Virus record (IMG/VR): IMGVR_UViG_3300042330_000875
Span: 1 to 64,000 of that record
DNA length: 64,000 nt
Strand: one strand, 5' to 3'
DNA from: a virus
Every line of letters starts with the position of its first letter. The first letter of the stretch is position 1. Position numbers and translations under genes: made by a program. Of the stretch, positions 1 to 8,209 are shown in pieces. The notes beneath the pieces are model-generated. The model did no database searches. It saw nothing but the letters and a program-made list of their open reading frames with translations, and had not been told where the DNA came from.

Positions 1-184
1 TATTTTCCAAATCAATAAATTTATTATTTTTTATTTTGTTTAAAATTTGTTCAGTTACTAAAATTTTAAGATATTCATCTTCATTTTTCATTTCATATTT
101 TGGTTTAATTTGTGTATGTAATCTATGTGAATAAAAATTCATCATATGATAATAAGTTTCAACTATTGTATAGAAATCTGTCAT
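1..184 (-). CDS. Partial hypothetical protein (runs off the left edge)
   Basis: An open frame starts at an ATG (complement of 182-184) and stays open to base 1, giving about 61 residues that begin MTDFYTIVETYYHMMNFY. It lies 10 bp downstream of the radical SAM gene on the same strand, so it is probably cotranscribed with it. No motif is recognised; the C-terminus is outside the window. Confidence 0.6.
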   Translation of the reverse strand, partial: MTDFYTIVETYYHMMNFYSHRLHTQIKPKYEMKNEDEYLKILVTEQILNKIKNNKFIDLEN

Positions 185-194
185 TAATTATTGT

Positions 195-1541
195 TTAAAA
201 TCCTTTTAATTCTTTAAAAATTTCTTGATAATCAGTATTTCTTGTTTTATCCAATAAATTTAACCATTCTTTTGTTTGCTCAAATCGATTAATATCTTCA
301 CTTAAACAATGTTTTAAAATACCTTCTAATCGAACAATTCCATGTGAATTATTGCGCCAAGTTTCATAATCTATATTAGGTGCAATTAATTTATGTAATT
401 TCTCAATTTCTACTATATCTTTTTTGTATTTCTCAGTCAATAATTGTTTTATTTCTTTTGGTAAAACTCTTACATCTAATTGGGGCGGATGATAAACAAA
501 ATGAGTATTAATCATACCAGCCGAATTGGGCCATGAATTTATTTTTTTAAAATTTTGATTAGCTTTCCAAATTATAAAATCAGGCAAAGACCAAATATTC
601 AATAATTGAACTGCACAAGCAATTGTAACTTCTACATTATTTGGAGAATTATCTAATACATGTAAATTTTTTACTATATTTTCAAATTTACTTGGAAAAC
701 GAATATAGTCATTTCTTTCAAAAATATCATCAACACTTGCATGAAAAATTACTTTTTTAAATTTACTCCAAACAGAAAACAACCAATCAGGAATAACAGT
801 AATATTTGAATTATATCGTAATTCAATATTTTTAGCAAATTCTGTTTCGGATATTTCTTTAATTAATCTTTCATGATGTGGCATAATTAATGGTTCACCA
901 CCAGCAAAATAAAGTTGTAAAATGTTTGGTAATTGATTGAAAAATTCATGCCAAAATTTTTCATTTTTAAACCAATTATAACTTGATCCATGTGTTTGGC
1001 CTTTTTCGTTCCAATCACGATGTTTTTTTAATTCAGGATTTTCAATTTGAGGAAAGATTTTTTTCCAATCAGAAATCCAACCAGTAGAATCATGTGGTGA
1101 ACACATAACACAAGCTAAATTACAATTATTTCCCATACGAAAATCAATATATTTTAAATTTGGAATGATTGAACCATCTTCTTTGGTATTTTCAATTAAT
1201 TCTTTAACGTCAACAATTTTTTCCCATTTTTTTGTTTCCCAAATTCTTTTACTTATATGAGAATTATTTTCTTCAACAAAACATTTTGTACACGAAGCTG
1301 GTATTTCATCATTTAACATTTTTTTTCTAATATTTTTCATATATTCATTGTTGACGGCTTCATTTAACGTGGTAGTATGAAAGTTCGCAGGTAAACCTTG
1401 ATCGGTTCTTAAAACTCCTATACCGCTTTCTGGTGCTTGGATATTTGCACCTGATGCGTTAGCTGTACAACAAACACGCATTTCTCCATTTGGTCGGGTT
1501 GAAAGATGTATCCAAGGTAATATACAAAAAGTTTTACTCAT
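195..1541 (-). CDS. Radical SAM protein with N-terminal cysteine-rich (twitch/SPASM-like) segment
   Basis: The 448-residue protein carries a canonical radical SAM Cx3Cx2C motif (C140, C144, C147 in NNCNLACVMC) and a GGEP motif near residue 215, so it should bind [4Fe-4S] and cleave S-adenosylmethionine. The N-terminus has further cysteines (C6, C24, C25, then C84xxC87) in a CILPWIHLSTRPNGEMRVCC pattern, as in phage twitch-domain radical SAM proteins. The proteins at 23409, 24463 and 27130 share this layout, so it is a fifth radical SAM gene lying 20 kb from the main cluster. It is divergent from the gene at 1569. The substrate is unknown. Confidence 0.85.
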   Translation of the reverse strand: MSKTFCILPWIHLSTRPNGEMRVCCTANASGANIQAPESGIGVLRTDQGLPANFHTTTLNEAVNNEYMKNIRKKMLNDEIPASCTKCFVEENNSHISKRIWETKKWEKIVDVKELIENTKEDGSIIPNLKYIDFRMGNNCNLACVMCSPHDSTGWISDWKKIFPQIENPELKKHRDWNEKGQTHGSSYNWFKNEKFWHEFFNQLPNILQLYFAGGEPLIMPHHERLIKEISETEFAKNIELRYNSNITVIPDWLFSVWSKFKKVIFHASVDDIFERNDYIRFPSKFENIVKNLHVLDNSPNNVEVTIACAVQLLNIWSLPDFIIWKANQNFKKINSWPNSAGMINTHFVYHPPQLDVRVLPKEIKQLLTEKYKKDIVEIEKLHKLIAPNIDYETWRNNSHGIVRLEGILKHCLSEDINRFEQTKEWLNLLDKTRNTDYQEIFKELKGF

Positions 1542-1568
1542 AGAATTATTTAAGAAAGGAATTTATTA

Positions 1569-2147
1569 ATGAATTTAATTGATTTAATGATTAAAGAAAA
1601 TAATACTGTTTATTTGCCTAACAATATTAAAGATGAAATTCTAAAAATATATGATAATATTCAAAATAAATATAGTCAATATTTTAATATCAAATTATAT
1701 TTTTCATCATACGGTAATAACTTTAATATTTTATCATATAATGAGAATAAAATCAATATTGATCATACTGTTGTAAACACACAAAAAATGGGAGATTTAA
1801 AATTAACTTTTTCTCTTAAAAATAATGTTTACGTTATGGATTCTCATTTTACAACTTTAGCAGATTTACAAGAATATAATTTAGACATAAATCCCAATAT
1901 TAAAGACGTATTAGGTAATAATGTTACAAATAATGATCATGTATTGGTTTGTGGTGAAGACAATCATCCATTACGTGGTCCTAAAAAATGTAATATTTTA
2001 AGTAATAAATGGTTTCATTATTCAACATTTAATTCTTATATATTTTTAAGTCATGATAATAATGATTTTCAATTTATTTATAATCCTGATTTACGAGTTA
2101 TTCTATTAGATAATACACAAGTTACATTACATTTATTAAGGAATTAA
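1569..2147 (+). CDS. Hypothetical protein, SH3-like GN-x-GD family, terminal LHLLRN tail
   Basis: The 192-residue protein has no recognised function. Its second half (DVLGNNVTNNDHVLV) matches the proteins at 4414 (DVIGNRINPGDSIIV) and 15664 (DYMGNKVEIGNYVLF), suggesting a small beta-barrel domain. It ends NTQVTLHLLRN, a form of the C-terminal tail shared by many small proteins here. An AAAGGA ribosome site precedes ATG 1569. With the gene at 2151 it forms a pair that is duplicated at 4414/5011. Confidence 0.75.
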   Translation: MNLIDLMIKENNTVYLPNNIKDEILKIYDNIQNKYSQYFNIKLYFSSYGNNFNILSYNENKINIDHTVVNTQKMGDLKLTFSLKNNVYVMDSHFTTLADLQEYNLDINPNIKDVLGNNVTNNDHVLVCGEDNHPLRGPKKCNILSNKWFHYSTFNSYIFLSHDNNDFQFIYNPDLRVILLDNTQVTLHLLRN

Positions 2148-2150
2148 AAA

Positions 2151-2480
2151 ATGGATTTTAATAACATAATTGAAAAATACAATTTACAAGAAATATTTGA
2201 AAATAAAAACATTTTTATTTTGGATGTTAATATATCTAGTGGCATAGTTGAAATGTATCCAGCAATTAATTATAAAAATGTAGCAGAAAAATATTATAAT
2301 TTAAATTTAAATGATTTGCATTGGACTTGGAATAATTTTACATCATTCAAACTGGCTTTAAATCATGTTTTATCTATAATTAGACAAGATAACGCTGATA
2401 ATATATTGAAATATAAAGATAAAATAAAAATTTATAAAATACCTTCTTCTGATAGATATTTTCCATGTTATAAAAAATAA
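2151..2480 (+). pseudogene. Hypothetical gene, 5' part, interrupted by an IS607-family element
   Basis: The frame begins at ATG 2151 and matches the protein at 5011 (IEKYNLQEIFENKNIFILD against IIKKYKLEYLFNNPNIYFLD). Native sequence stops after codon CCA (2463-2465). The last few codons to the stop at 2480 are insertion-element DNA. Joining 2465 to 4353 restores an open frame of 123 residues ending NDTEYVLWLLEQE, which closely matches the 5011 product (NDTEYVLYLLSKN). The gene was therefore intact before insertion. Confidence 0.85.
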
Positions 2481-2560
2481 TAATATTATTCATAATTATT
2501 AAATTTTTTTATTAAGATAAATGTTTTAAAACATTTACTTTAATGGGCTGAAACAAACAA
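2464..2560 (-). ncRNA. Candidate omega-RNA (TnpB guide RNA) at the tnpB 3' end
   Basis: TnpB nucleases use an RNA made from the 3' end of their own gene and the element right end, with the guide taken from flanking DNA. Here that zone is the tnpB 3' end and the following about 50 nt. It holds a perfect hairpin palindrome (AAATGTTTTAAAACATTT, 2519-2536) next to the tnpB stop. Guide sequence would be read into the flank below 2464. The extent is inferred and no covariance model was run. Confidence 0.4.
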
Positions 2561-3696
2561 CCTTTATCAGATCGAATATCAGGTAAATTTACTTTCAATC
2601 CATTTCTGATTACAAATTTTTTCATTATATTTGCTGCTGAATTAACATCTGCATTAATTACTTTACCTAATGAACTTTGAAATAAACCAGTTTTTATTCG
2701 TTGGCCCAAATAAATATCATGTTTTTGTATTAATTCATTTGCTAAATAATCACATTTTGATGTGTAACTTTCTTCGATTAATTCTATTTTAATGCCAGCT
2801 AAATCAGCTTTGTATTTTATTTTATCAATTAATTGTTTATAAGGCATAGAGCAAAAAAAGAAATTGTTTTTCTTACCCATACGTGATTGGTTCTGCCAAT
2901 CATCATTATACCCAATAACAATAGTTGCTATTTTATTTGTTATGCAATGATTAATTATATCACGAGAAACTTTATGAATATAATCATTTATTTTAGCAGT
3001 TTTTTTCATAGAAAATTTCTTTTTGTTTTTCTTATTTTTTATTTGTTTGGAATAAAAATGTGAAAAACTTTTTATAATTTTACCAGAATAAAGTCTTGGA
3101 TTATTATTTGTATTAGAAACCAATGTAACTAATTTATTAACTCCTAAATCAATTGAACATAAATTAGTTGGATTTAAAATTGGATTAGTTATATTAGCCT
3201 CATAAACAATAATAATTTTATAAATGTTTTTAGTAATATGTTTTATTTTAATTTGATTAAATTTGTTATTAAAAATTTGTGGTATTTTAATAATGTCATC
3301 TTTTGTGAAATAAATTTCATTGTTTTTTATCGTAGAACATTGATTAGTAAAAGTTAATGTCATTAATTTATTTGTAATTTGTGGTGGATTGGGTTTTCCT
3401 TTTAATAAATTTGAATTATTATACAACCAATTTAATTGTTTATAACTTTTAAATGATTTTTCAACTAATTTTAATGTTTGTTGAGCAGCTTGTGCTTTTA
3501 TTGAATTTTTATAAAATATAGAATTTTTAAAATGTTCATAAAGATCATTATAACTTGGATATTTTTTATTAATTATAAAGAAATTATTAGAAAAAGCCAC
3601 AGCCTCGTTCCAAAGATTGGTATTTGCTTTCAACCAATTAAAAATTAAATTATTTTTGTCTTTATAAATGAAATCATAAGTTAATTGCATTTTCAA
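2512..3696 (-). CDS. tnpB: TnpB, RNA-guided transposon nuclease (rearranged RuvC site)
   Basis: The 394-residue protein has the TnpB RuvC signature: D183 in SIDLGVNKLV and D350 in VINADVNSAANI. The usual second acidic residue is absent; that position reads VIGYNDDW. An EESYTSK motif (E308/E309) is present instead, as in the TnpB subgroup whose catalytic Glu has moved. The CxxC zinc ribbon of standard TnpB is not seen. Its start overlaps tnpA by 23 bp. RNA-guided DNA cleavage helps such elements persist at the donor site. Confidence 0.9.
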   Translation of the reverse strand: MKMQLTYDFIYKDKNNLIFNWLKANTNLWNEAVAFSNNFFIINKKYPSYNDLYEHFKNSIFYKNSIKAQAAQQTLKLVEKSFKSYKQLNWLYNNSNLLKGKPNPPQITNKLMTLTFTNQCSTIKNNEIYFTKDDIIKIPQIFNNKFNQIKIKHITKNIYKIIIVYEANITNPILNPTNLCSIDLGVNKLVTLVSNTNNNPRLYSGKIIKSFSHFYSKQIKNKKNKKKFSMKKTAKINDYIHKVSRDIINHCITNKIATIVIGYNDDWQNQSRMGKKNNFFFCSMPYKQLIDKIKYKADLAGIKIELIEESYTSKCDYLANELIQKHDIYLGQRIKTGLFQSSLGKVINADVNSAANIMKKFVIRNGLKVNLPDIRSDKGCLFQPIKVNVLKHLS

Positions 3697-4285
3697 GTTC
3701 CAAATCTTTTTTAACTAATTCTAATTTTTTCTTTCTTCTTTGACTATAAACTTTCATCGAAAAAGTATGTAAAATCGATATAATTTCATTTAATAATTCT
3801 TGTTCGAGTGTTTGTGAATTTTCAGAATTATTTACAATAATAATTTTAGTACCAAAATTTTTAAATAATTCTTCTAATGTTTTGAAATTTAATCTTGCCA
3901 AACGATCTTTATAACTAATTATAACTTTATCTACTTCATAATTAATAACTTGATTTATTAATTCATTAAGTCCTTTACGATCAATTGTCATACCACTTTC
4001 AATATCGGATATTTCTTGTTTTATTTGAATACCTGAATTTATTGCAAAATTTCTTAATGCATTTAGTTGGTTTTCTAAATCTTTCTTTTGTTTTTGTGTA
4101 CTAACTCGCGCATAAATCACCGAACCACGTTTATTTGTTTGCCCTAATAAAGCATAAACGTCATTTTCATCATAATCATAAAGTTTATTCGGTAATTGTT
4201 TAATTTTTATCTTGTTTTGTTTGACATAATTTGATAATGTAACTCTATGAATACGTAAAATTTTTAATACTTCTTTTGCTTTCAT
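3674..4285 (-). CDS. tnpA: IS607-type serine recombinase TnpA
   Basis: An N-terminal MerR-like helix-turn-helix (KAKEVLKILRIHRVTLSNYV) is followed by the serine-recombinase core with catalytic Ser about residue 62 in YARVSTQ, then DRLARL and a basic C-terminus. This order is typical of IS607 transposases. The start at 4285 (MKAKEV) is preferred over an in-frame ATG at 4300 that adds MLNIF. The enzyme should excise and integrate the element through a circular intermediate. Confidence 0.9.
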   Translation of the reverse strand: MKAKEVLKILRIHRVTLSNYVKQNKIKIKQLPNKLYDYDENDVYALLGQTNKRGSVIYARVSTQKQKKDLENQLNALRNFAINSGIQIKQEISDIESGMTIDRKGLNELINQVINYEVDKVIISYKDRLARLNFKTLEELFKNFGTKIIIVNNSENSQTLEQELLNEIISILHTFSMKVYSQRRKKKLELVKKDLELENAINL

Positions 4286-4352
4286 AAATATATTTAACAA
4301 AATTAAATATAATACATTTAATATTAATTAATAAATTTAATTTATTAAAACA

Positions 4353-4409
4353 TCATATATTGAATTAAATGATACTGAATACGTTTTATGGTTATTAGAA
4401 CAGGAATAA
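4353..4409 (+). pseudogene. 3' fragment of the gene interrupted at 2465
   Basis: Nineteen codons including the stop encode SYIELNDTEYVLWLLEQE. They continue the frame of 2151-2465 and match the C-terminus of the protein at 5011. They carry the shared (D/E)-x-V-L-W-L-L tail. The next gene starts 5 bp later with AGGAA as its ribosome site. Confidence 0.85.
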
Positions 4410-4413
4410 TTAA

Positions 4414-5010
4414 ATGACAGAATTAAATAATTTATTAGTTTTAAAAGAATATGACATAGACGGTTTTACTATTAAAACTATTTGTTTTGTAGAAGAATAT
4501 TATAAAAGATTAGAAAATATTGTTAATAACAATCAAGCTTTAAACAAATTAATTGAATGTTTTGATGTATCATTAATTATTGATGAAACACATAATACTA
4601 AATTTTTTAAAATTAAAAATTTAAAAACTCTTAATAATAAACCTTATTTAATCCAAAATTATAAAGAGTTTAGATCAACTGATTTAGAAAAAATTGATAA
4701 TGTTAAAATAGAATTTACTAATGGTATTTCTTTTTCAACTTTTGAAGAACTAGAAAATATTAAATTAGAAAATTATTTTAAGTCTTTTGTTGATGTAATT
4801 GGTAATAGAATTAATCCAGGTGATTCTATAATTGTTTTTAAAGATGATTATTGTTTTGTAAGCAGTTTTTGGTTTATCATTGAAAATGAAGATGAAACCA
4901 AATATTTCATTAAAGATAATAATGATAATGAATATTATTGGTTTACCGATTATATTCCTATTATGAAAATATCAAATACCGATGCAACTCTATTTATGTT
5001 ACAAAATTAA
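4414..5010 (+). CDS. Hypothetical protein, SH3-like GN-x-GD family, LFMLQN tail
   Basis: A 198-residue paralog of the protein at 1569, with the matching segment DVIGNRINPGDSIIVF near residue 127 and the same ending style (NTDATLFMLQN). It is followed after zero bases by the gene at 5011, repeating the 1569/2151 arrangement. The gene pair was probably duplicated in tandem before the IS607 element entered. Function is not recognised. Confidence 0.75.
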   Translation: MTELNNLLVLKEYDIDGFTIKTICFVEEYYKRLENIVNNNQALNKLIECFDVSLIIDETHNTKFFKIKNLKTLNNKPYLIQNYKEFRSTDLEKIDNVKIEFTNGISFSTFEELENIKLENYFKSFVDVIGNRINPGDSIIVFKDDYCFVSSFWFIIENEDETKYFIKDNNDNEYYWFTDYIPIMKISNTDATLFMLQN

Positions 5011-5409
5011 ATGGAGAAAAAACAAATGCTGATTGAAAAAATAATCAAAAAATATAAATTAGAATATTTATTTAATAATCCAAATATATATTTTTTAGAT
5101 ATTGATGATATTCTTAATAGTGATATTATTCTTTTTACTGGTAATGATTATAAAAATTTTATAATTAAAAACGGTATTTATGATTATAATGATTTAAATT
5201 TTGCGTGGACCAATCAAAAGAAAGACGAAAAGTCAAAATTAAATCAAATAGAAGATTGTTTAATTGATCAAAATACTCATTATTTACTTAATTACAAACA
5301 TAGGATAAAAATACATAGTTTTAATCTTACATCTAGACCTTATTTTTTTCTACCATATATTGAATTAAATGATACTGAATACGTTTTATATTTATTAAGT
5401 AAAAATTAA
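5011..5409 (+). CDS. Hypothetical protein, paralog of the interrupted gene
   Basis: A 132-residue protein directly abutting its upstream neighbour. It matches the reconstructed 2151 product at both ends (KYKLEYLFNNPNIYFLD and YIELNDTEYVLYLLSKN). It serves as the intact reference for the IS607 insertion. Its 3' end overlaps the convergent gene at 5406 by 4 bp. It may start at the ATG used here or at an in-frame ATG 15 bp later. Confidence 0.75.
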   Translation: MEKKQMLIEKIIKKYKLEYLFNNPNIYFLDIDDILNSDIILFTGNDYKNFIIKNGIYDYNDLNFAWTNQKKDEKSKLNQIEDCLIDQNTHYLLNYKHRIKIHSFNLTSRPYFFLPYIELNDTEYVLYLLSKN

Positions 5410-6245
5410 CATAAATTTTCCATTTTTCTAGTTAAAGTTCCAGAAATTGCTTGTAATTCTGGTGATAAATTAATTTGTTCTATTTTGTATCCAACATCTC
5501 TGCCATAAAATAAATTTGTCATATTGGGAATTTGTAAAATACCATACTTACCTGCATATGATTCCATAAATTGGTGCATTCGTTTTGCTACATCTTCAAA
5601 TCTAATCGGGTCTTTTTCTGTTGTTTGATACGTATCTCTTACTAAGAAAATAACCTGTAAACCGCGATTAAACGCCTCTACAGCTATGCTCTTATGTGCT
5701 TCGTGAAATCCTTGGTAACGCCCTGGTAAAGCTACTGTAGGGGCTTTAAAATCGAATTTTGATTGTTTAATTTGGTTACTTTCAATTAAATCTAAAATTT
5801 CTTTTGACCAAACGTTTGCATCAAAAGTATCATCGGTAATTAAATCAACTTTTTTAGGATTTTCCCAAATTTTAGTTGTATCTGTAAAATTTCTGGTTGG
5901 TTTTCTATTTGCCCAAACAGAAATAGTTGGGTTAAATAAATTTCTTGTTTCAATTAACGGGCAAACAAAATCACAAACAACATGATTGCCTGATTGATTA
6001 ACTTTATCAGCTAAAAAACTCATTCGTTTAGCTTGTTCAAAACGATCTTCTAAAGAAAATTTTAAATCTTTATTAACATTTTCTCTTAATTCATCACCAT
6101 TAAATGAAATAATATTAAGATGTTTTTGTAATTCATTTGATAATGTTGTTTTTCCACTTCCAGGCAAACCAAAAATCAATATTTTTTCTGGTTTAATTTC
6201 GATTGAAGGATGATGAAAGTATTTTAAGTTTTGATTCCACTGCAT
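5406..6245 (-). CDS. APS-kinase-like / nucleotidyltransferase fusion protein
   Basis: The 279-residue protein has two parts. Residues about 20-150 resemble adenylylsulfate kinase: Walker A GLPGSGKTTLSNELQ, then FNGDELRENVN and FSLEDR. Residues about 165-279 resemble the nucleotidyltransferase fold of ATP sulfurylases and NMN adenylyltransferases: GRYQGFHEAH (HxxH-type), GRD, and ISGTLTRK (ISGTxxR). One reading is a compact PAPS-making enzyme that could feed the sulfotransferases at 25526 and 32768. The other is an NAD-salvage enzyme, since nadE lies at 59336. The sequence does not decide between them. Confidence 0.65.
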   Translation of the reverse strand: MQWNQNLKYFHHPSIEIKPEKILIFGLPGSGKTTLSNELQKHLNIISFNGDELRENVNKDLKFSLEDRFEQAKRMSFLADKVNQSGNHVVCDFVCPLIETRNLFNPTISVWANRKPTRNFTDTTKIWENPKKVDLITDDTFDANVWSKEILDLIESNQIKQSKFDFKAPTVALPGRYQGFHEAHKSIAVEAFNRGLQVIFLVRDTYQTTEKDPIRFEDVAKRMHQFMESYAGKYGILQIPNMTNLFYGRDVGYKIEQINLSPELQAISGTLTRKMENLC

Positions 6246-6266
6246 TTTATTTCTTTCTAAAAAATT

Positions 6267-6770
6267 TTATTCTAAATCTAATGAATAGTCATGTAAATTA
6301 TATTTTAATTTATATAAATCTTCTAAGGGAGCAACAATTTGATAAGTATCTTCACAAATAAGGTCAATTTGCAAATCTTTATACAATTCATTTGTTTTTG
6401 CTAGATATTTTTTATCTATTATTAAATATACTGTTTTATCTTGATTTACAACAAAGCGAATATTTCTTATATCGTGCAGATAATTAACTTTAAAATCTTT
6501 ATTAATAGTGTTAATAAATTGTTTTCTATCTTCTTTAGTTAAAAACCAAAAACAAAAAGAAAAACCGCCGCCTAGATATGGCGTATTATTAAATGCCATT
6601 TGTTTAACGCTTTCATATGCGGAATTTACTTGTATTTTTATATCAGTATTTTCTATAAAATTGCAAATATTTTGCCACCATAAAAAATGTTCTTTTTCAT
6701 AAAATGAGGGTCTTCCAATATCTATTGTAAACATATTTTCTTTTTGTTCGGTTGTAAATTCGTATTTCAT
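6267..6770 (-). CDS. Hypothetical protein
   Basis: A 167-residue soluble protein with no recognised domain, beginning MKYEFTTEQKENMF and ending NLHDYSLDLE. It has a glycine-rich GGGFSFCFWF segment near residue 66. It lies in a same-strand run between the kinase fusion and the GNAT gene, each separated by 10-25 bp, so an operon is likely. Confidence 0.65.
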   Translation of the reverse strand: MKYEFTTEQKENMFTIDIGRPSFYEKEHFLWWQNICNFIENTDIKIQVNSAYESVKQMAFNNTPYLGGGFSFCFWFLTKEDRKQFINTINKDFKVNYLHDIRNIRFVVNQDKTVYLIIDKKYLAKTNELYKDLQIDLICEDTYQIVAPLEDLYKLKYNLHDYSLDLE

Positions 6771-6783
6771 TTTTTATTTCTTT

Positions 6784-7338
6784 CTAAGGTAATTTTTTTC
6801 CTACAACATAAAACCATCTTTGGATTTTATCGTGACTAATATCTTTTTCAGGCAATGTTATTATAGAACCATCTAATCCTTTAGTGCCTATTTGATTAAA
6901 ATCATAAACTGCCATAGTTTTCTTGTCAAAAATTTTCGCAGGATATTTAGTAATTAATTTTTTCCATATACGTTCTGATTCAATTGTTAAACTGTAATCA
7001 TTATACAACATCCAATTTTTACTGATTAAATAATCGTAAAAGAAACTACCAATTCCATTTTTTCGATAATTTGGATCGACGTGGACGTTTCTTACTTGAG
7101 CTAATCCCGGCGTGGTATAATCAAATTCAAAACCAGCAATCATATCGTCACCATCAAATAAAATATATGTATGATTCAATGATGGGTCGGTGAATTCATA
7201 AAGTTCATAATTTTTGTTATTAATTTTTACTTTTTGAATAAAATTGAGATTTTGTTTTACATATTCATTTGGTAAGCCACCGTCAAAAATAAACATATAA
7301 TATTCTTTTAAAAAAACCCATTGTTTTATTTCTCTCAT
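6784..7338 (-). CDS. GNAT-family N-acetyltransferase
   Basis: The 184-residue protein contains the GNAT acetyl-CoA binding signature VRNVHVDPNYRKNGIGSFF (R-x-x-G-x-G/A type) near residue 87. It should move an acetyl group from acetyl-CoA to an amine; the acceptor is unknown. The start codon overlaps the stop of the upstream gene (7335) by 4 bp, which indicates translational coupling. Confidence 0.8.
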   Translation of the reverse strand: MREIKQWVFLKEYYMFIFDGGLPNEYVKQNLNFIQKVKINNKNYELYEFTDPSLNHTYILFDGDDMIAGFEFDYTTPGLAQVRNVHVDPNYRKNGIGSFFYDYLISKNWMLYNDYSLTIESERIWKKLITKYPAKIFDKKTMAVYDFNQIGTKGLDGSIITLPEKDISHDKIQRWFYVVGKKLP

Positions 7339-7769
7339 TTATTTCGCTCCATAAATCTAAAAATATTTGTATCCGGTCTTATAAAACTACTATAATATAA
7401 ATTATATTTTGGTTTTAATATAATGTTTTCTTTATTAATGAAAAAAGTTAAATTATTATTAATTTTATAATATGGAAATATTCTCATTATTTCATTTTTA
7501 TTTAAAATTGCCTTTTTAAATTGATAAAATAATCGAAAATATATAATATACGCTTGATAGAAACAACTATTAAAACTTAAATCATTTTCATAAATAATTA
7601 ATTTATTATACTTAAATTTCATTTTTAATATTAGTTTATCTTTTTTATAAAAACAGTATTCTTCATTTTCATAATATAAAGTTAACTTTTTATAAGGTAC
7701 ATCAAATTTTTTCTTATTTAAAAAAGAATTTTTATTTTCTGGAATTTTAAAATTTTTTAGATTACTCAA
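7335..7769 (-). CDS. Hypothetical protein, tandem duplicate A
   Basis: A 144-residue basic, aromatic-rich protein. It is strongly similar to the 7787 product along most of its length (LILKMKFKYNKLI, YENDLSFN, CFYQAY, KNEIMRI). The two are recent tandem duplicates. The C-terminal 35 residues diverge. No known fold is recognised. Confidence 0.7.
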   Translation of the reverse strand: MSNLKNFKIPENKNSFLNKKKFDVPYKKLTLYYENEEYCFYKKDKLILKMKFKYNKLIIYENDLSFNSCFYQAYIIYFRLFYQFKKAILNKNEIMRIFPYYKINNNLTFFINKENIILKPKYNLYYSSFIRPDTNIFRFMERNK

Positions 7770-7786
7770 TTTAATACCCTCAATAA

Positions 7787-8209
7787 CTAATTAATAATAA
7801 GAAAAATATGCATATTTGGTCCGAAAAATTTAGAATATTCTCTTGTAAATTTCGCTTTTATATTAATCTTATTATTTTTGATAATATAATTGGTATTTAT
7901 TTTATAATGGGGATAAATTCTCATTATTTCGTTTTTATTTAAAATTGTTTTTTTAAATTGGTAAAATAATCTAACATAAATTACATATGCTTGATAAAAA
8001 CAAAGATTAAAACTTAAATCATTTTCGTAAACAATTAATTTATTATACTTAAATTTCATTTTTAATATTAATTTATTTTTCTTATAAAAACAATATTCTT
8101 CATTATTATAATGTAAAATTAAACCACGATAATCAATAGTAAATTTTTTCTTATTTAAAAAAGGGTGATTGGGTGGATGAGGTAAACCAAAATGCCGTAA
8201 ATTACTCAT
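7787..8209 (-). CDS. Hypothetical protein, tandem duplicate B
   Basis: A 140-residue paralog of the 7335 product, 17 bp upstream of it on the same strand. It starts MSNLRHFGLPHPP where its copy starts MSNLKNFKIPENK. Its ATG overlaps the stop of the putative tail gene at 8206 by 4 bp, so it is coupled to virion genes and may be expressed late. Confidence 0.7.
   Translation of the reverse strand: MSNLRHFGLPHPPNHPFLNKKKFTIDYRGLILHYNNEEYCFYKKNKLILKMKFKYNKLIVYENDLSFNLCFYQAYVIYVRLFYQFKKTILNKNEIMRIYPHYKINTNYIIKNNKINIKAKFTREYSKFFGPNMHIFLIIN

Larger units (their letters stand above)
2464..4352 (-). mobile_element. IS607-family insertion element (tnpA serine recombinase + tnpB)
   Basis: The boundaries come from the broken host gene: its reading frame leaves at CCA 2463-2465 and resumes at TCA 4353. 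A CA dinucleotide is present at both junctions (2464-2465 and 4351-4352), consistent with the short core used by IS607 serine transposases; no longer target duplication is seen. The element is about 1.89 kb and encodes tnpA then tnpB on the minus strand with a short overlap. The clean junctions and intact genes suggest a recent arrival. Confidence 0.85.

Noticed and set aside
6508-6702. Plus-strand frame of 64 codons
   Set aside because: It lies antisense within the 6267 gene, lacks a ribosome site and has biased, repetitive composition.
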